64,000 bases of DNA from assembly GCA_016235245.1 (NCBI GenBank), contig JACRLO010000027.1, forward strand, positions 1-64,000, given 5' to 3'. Position numbers and translations under genes: made by a program. Below are positions 61,839-64,000 of the stretch, piece by piece. Below the pieces are notes generated by a model. That model ran no database searches. It saw nothing but the letters and a program-made list of their open reading frames with translations, and was not told the origin of the DNA. The stretch is from Nitrospirota bacterium. Lineage in GTDB: Bacteria; Nitrospirota; Thermodesulfovibrionia; Thermodesulfovibrionales; UBA6898. The first letter of the stretch is position 1, and each line of letters begins with the position of its first letter.

Positions 61839-64000
61839 GTGATCAGGGCAATTTTAAGTGAGGGCATTTCAAAAGCGTGGATGAGGCTATATATCGAGCT
61901 CCTGGCCGCGTTTATAGTCATCGGAACATGCAGCCCCTCAGAAGCAGCGAATCAAACACAGGCCGGAACAATATCGGCGTGTGCCGCAGATGAAACATCT
62001 ATTCTTGTCCGGATGCCCTACAGGGGCGACGACAACGTCAACAACACCTATACCGTTGAATACAAGGCATGCAATGAAGAGTCCTTCACTCCCTGGTCAT
62101 CGGCAGCTCATACCGTCAGCCCCTATAGCACAACCATATTCGGGCTCTCTCCCAATACCTGCTACAGCATCAGGGCGACTTACAACGACCCTGACGGGAT
62201 CACCGGCACTGCCATTCAGACAATAAAGATCTCCTCGACATGGGACAACACGATGCTCCATAACAGCAACCGTTTTCCCAACACAACGAAATGGTCAGGC
62301 GTCTGGGGCACTCAAGGCACAGGCCAATACGGCCAGATTGTATGTGCGACTTGCCATACAAGGACAACAGCCAACATCAAGCGAGTAAAAGACACGGTAA
62401 TTGTTGCTCCTGATACCCCTGCGCACAGTTTTCCGGCTCAAGCAGGTGGACTGGGGCCTGACTTTCTGAGCACAATAGCACCAAGAGGATTTGGTGATGA
62501 TACCGGGGGGCATGCCGTTTCACAAAAAATATGCGAGGTCTGCCACAGTCAGAACAAATACCATAACTATAACACGGCAAACAATACCGGCGACCTCAGC
62601 CACAACAACAATACAGACTGTATCGTCTGCCATAAACACATGTCTGGGTTTGCGTCTTCATGTTCTGACTGCCACGGCAATCCTCCGGTTGTCAATTCCC
62701 ATAGCGGACCTGATGGGCTGGCATATACCCCTGCTACCGGGTCTGTTACTGCTGGGGCGCACAACGTGCATACCGCGAAGTCAGTGGCATGCAGAAACTG
62801 CCATTATAGCAGCGCAGGCACAGGTGCCACGCACCGGGACAGCGCAATCACACTGGGCTTTTATCTCTTTGGGGGGATATACCAGGGAGGAGCATACAAC
62901 GGCCAGACTACGGCAATTTACAACGCTACTTCCACTTCCCCTGCCACCGTAGTAACAAAGACAGGAGCAAAGACATGCAGCAACATTTATTGCCACGGCA
63001 ACTATCCCGGCAGCGGCAGGAATGCTACGCCTGTATGGGACGGAACCGTGATTTGCGGTTCCTGCCATAATGCATCAAACACAACTGATCCCGGCACCGG
63101 AAAACACGGCAAACATGCAAGTTCAGATTATTATGAGTTTAAATGCACCCTATGTCATAAAGATATTGTTGGAGGAACATCACCTGCCGGTTATACGATC
63201 ACAGACCAGAGCAGGCACGTAAACGGCTATGTGGACTATAAATTTGATACAACTGATCCAAGGGTTGGCGGAGGCGCATACAGTATAGCCACCGGGACCG
63301 CAGCCCCGACAAATGGGACCACGCCTCGGGCTTTTGGGAGTTGTAATACTATCTACTGCCATTCAAATGTTCAACCAGAGGGTGGAGTGGGTGGACCTTC
63401 GAGTTATTCCAATCCTTCCTGGGCCTCTACCGGCACTGCTGCATGTGGTTCATGCCATGCAGGAGGACATGGAGCGCTGATAGGGACCGGCAGTCATTCA
63501 GCGCATCTTGCCTATGCCTTTACGACATCTGATACGTATAAATGTGCCATATGTCATTCATGGGACCAGTCGCAGTCATTAAGCTGTTCAAGTTGCCATA
63601 ATTTTTATGCAGTTCCTGAATATGCAAAACATGCCAATTATAAAATCGAGGTTGTATTTGATCCTGCCTTTAACAGCAGCGCTTCATACGGCAAAAGCCC
63701 ATCGTTTACCCCGGGAACAGGATACAGTAACTGTTTTAATACTTACTGCCACAGTAACGGCACATCGGTCTCAACCAGCGTTATCCCTTCCAATGCATCG
63801 CCGAATTGGGGCTCAGTCGCTTTGACATGCGCAGCATGCCACGGCTATCCGCCCTCGTATGCGCAGGATGAGCCAAAGTCTAACAGCCACGCGGCTCATT
63901 TGTCGTTCAACCCGACCTGTAATCTCTGCCACTACCCGACCACAACGAACGGCAGCACGATCACGAGCACGGTAAATCATGTCAACGGGACCTATAATGT
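61839..64000 (+). CDS. Large multiheme c-type cytochrome with FN3 domain (partial, runs off the right edge)
   Basis: An open frame of 720 codons with no stop before the end. The GTG at 61839 is chosen because GAAAGGGAGG lies eight bases before it. Residues 1-36 form a signal peptide ending SEA-A. A fibronectin-III-like domain follows (~45-135: SILVRMPYRG to CYSIRATYND). Then 15 heme-binding motifs are visible: twelve CXXCH (CATCH, CEVCH, CIVCH, CSDCH, CRNCH, CGSCH twice, CTLCH, CAICH, CSSCH, CAACH, CNLCH) and three CX4CH (CSNIYCH, CNTIYCH, CFNTYCH). The repeat of one CX4CH followed by CXXCH is the Geobacter CxxxxCH/CXXCH family, linked to electron transfer outside the cell. Confidence 0.93.
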   Translation, partial: MIRAILSEGISKAWMRLYIELLAAFIVIGTCSPSEAANQTQAGTISACAADETSILVRMPYRGDDNVNNTYTVEYKACNEESFTPWSSAAHTVSPYSTTIFGLSPNTCYSIRATYNDPDGITGTAIQTIKISSTWDNTMLHNSNRFPNTTKWSGVWGTQGTGQYGQIVCATCHTRTTANIKRVKDTVIVAPDTPAHSFPAQAGGLGPDFLSTIAPRGFGDDTGGHAVSQKICEVCHSQNKYHNYNTANNTGDLSHNNNTDCIVCHKHMSGFASSCSDCHGNPPVVNSHSGPDGLAYTPATGSVTAGAHNVHTAKSVACRNCHYSSAGTGATHRDSAITLGFYLFGGIYQGGAYNGQTTAIYNATSTSPATVVTKTGAKTCSNIYCHGNYPGSGRNATPVWDGTVICGSCHNASNTTDPGTGKHGKHASSDYYEFKCTLCHKDIVGGTSPAGYTITDQSRHVNGYVDYKFDTTDPRVGGGAYSIATGTAAPTNGTTPRAFGSCNTIYCHSNVQPEGGVGGPSSYSNPSWASTGTAACGSCHAGGHGALIGTGSHSAHLAYAFTTSDTYKCAICHSWDQSQSLSCSSCHNFYAVPEYAKHANYKIEVVFDPAFNSSASYGKSPSFTPGTGYSNCFNTYCHSNGTSVSTSVIPSNASPNWGSVALTCAACHGYPPSYAQDEPKSNSHAAHLSFNPTCNLCHYPTTTNGSTITSTVNHVNGTYN

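Noticed and set aside
62781-63068. Minus-strand open frame rich in Cys inside the cytochrome
   Set aside because: It is a shadow of the heme-motif codons; the plus strand has a continuous frame with 15 heme motifs.
1-64000. CRISPR arrays, tRNA or rRNA genes
   Set aside because: No regularly spaced repeat arrays and no cloverleaf or rRNA-like sequence were noticed on either strand by reading; a dedicated scan was not possible.

Overview
The window is a chromosome segment from a Gram-negative bacterium, about 53% GC by eye. It has outer-membrane lipoproteins, TolC/RND and MacAB-type pumps, many two-component and c-di-GMP proteins, c-type heme motifs in sensor proteins and a very large multiheme cytochrome. 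The mix (CX4CH/CXXCH cytochrome, heme-carrying sensor domains, a PAS-rich signalling complement, a YeiH-type transporter) fits an anaerobic, respiratory Nitrospirota/Thermodesulfovibrio-like or Desulfobacterota/Geobacter-like organism. The sequence alone does not decide between them. No rRNA, tRNA or CRISPR array was seen.

Layout. 1-1200: AT-rich, foreign-looking edge with a gene start running off the left end, an unknown exported protein and strong inverted repeats. 1198-4889 (+): SGNH-like secreted hydrolase, small membrane protein, Ap4A phosphorylase coupled to a periplasmic retropepsin-like protease. 4967-23009 (-): a roughly 18-kb, almost gapless chemosensory operon headed by glgC: glgC, PATAN/DUF4388 protein, CheY, CheA (with an in-frame amber codon), ExeA-type ATPase, CheW, heme MCP fused to a PhnD-like domain, PstS-like binding protein, second MCP, CheW, HEAT-repeat protein, CheR, CheB, coiled-coil/GAF protein, CheY, CBS protein. 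23473-28060: adenylate cyclase, small unknown, AsmA protein, OmpA-type lipoprotein. 28369-30249: FtsH. 30388-37089: c-di-GMP and phosphorelay proteins, including a damaged PilZ / REC-PAS-GGDEF pair, a REC-HD-GYP protein and a large hybrid kinase. 37179-38412: lone hisH and a small membrane protein. 38468-50158 (-): MacAB-like exporter, TolC/RND/adaptor pump with TetR regulator, LtaS-type sulfatase-fold enzyme. 50420-54558: HD-GYP protein, lipoprotein, gene remnant, orphan SecD-P1-like protein, hemerythrin, small protein. 54585-61361 (-): PAS protein, 55-aa membrane protein, YeiH-type transporter, NtrC-type regulator, heme sensor kinase, LuxR regulator. 61839-end (+): multiheme cytochrome running off the right edge.

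Two regions stand out as possible undescribed systems. First, the chemosensory operon joins two chemoreceptors sharing an unusual signalling tip to a binding protein with no transporter genes. One receptor has a periplasmic heme motif and a substrate-binding-protein fold on its cytoplasmic C-terminus. Second, a heme sensor kinase and NtrC-type activator sit beside a YeiH-type transporter whose upstream region holds an exact sigma-54 promoter and two matched palindromes at enhancer distance, so the whole circuit can be read from the DNA. A third point is the promoter region of the cytochrome, with two identical CRP/FNR-like palindromes exactly 21 bp apart.
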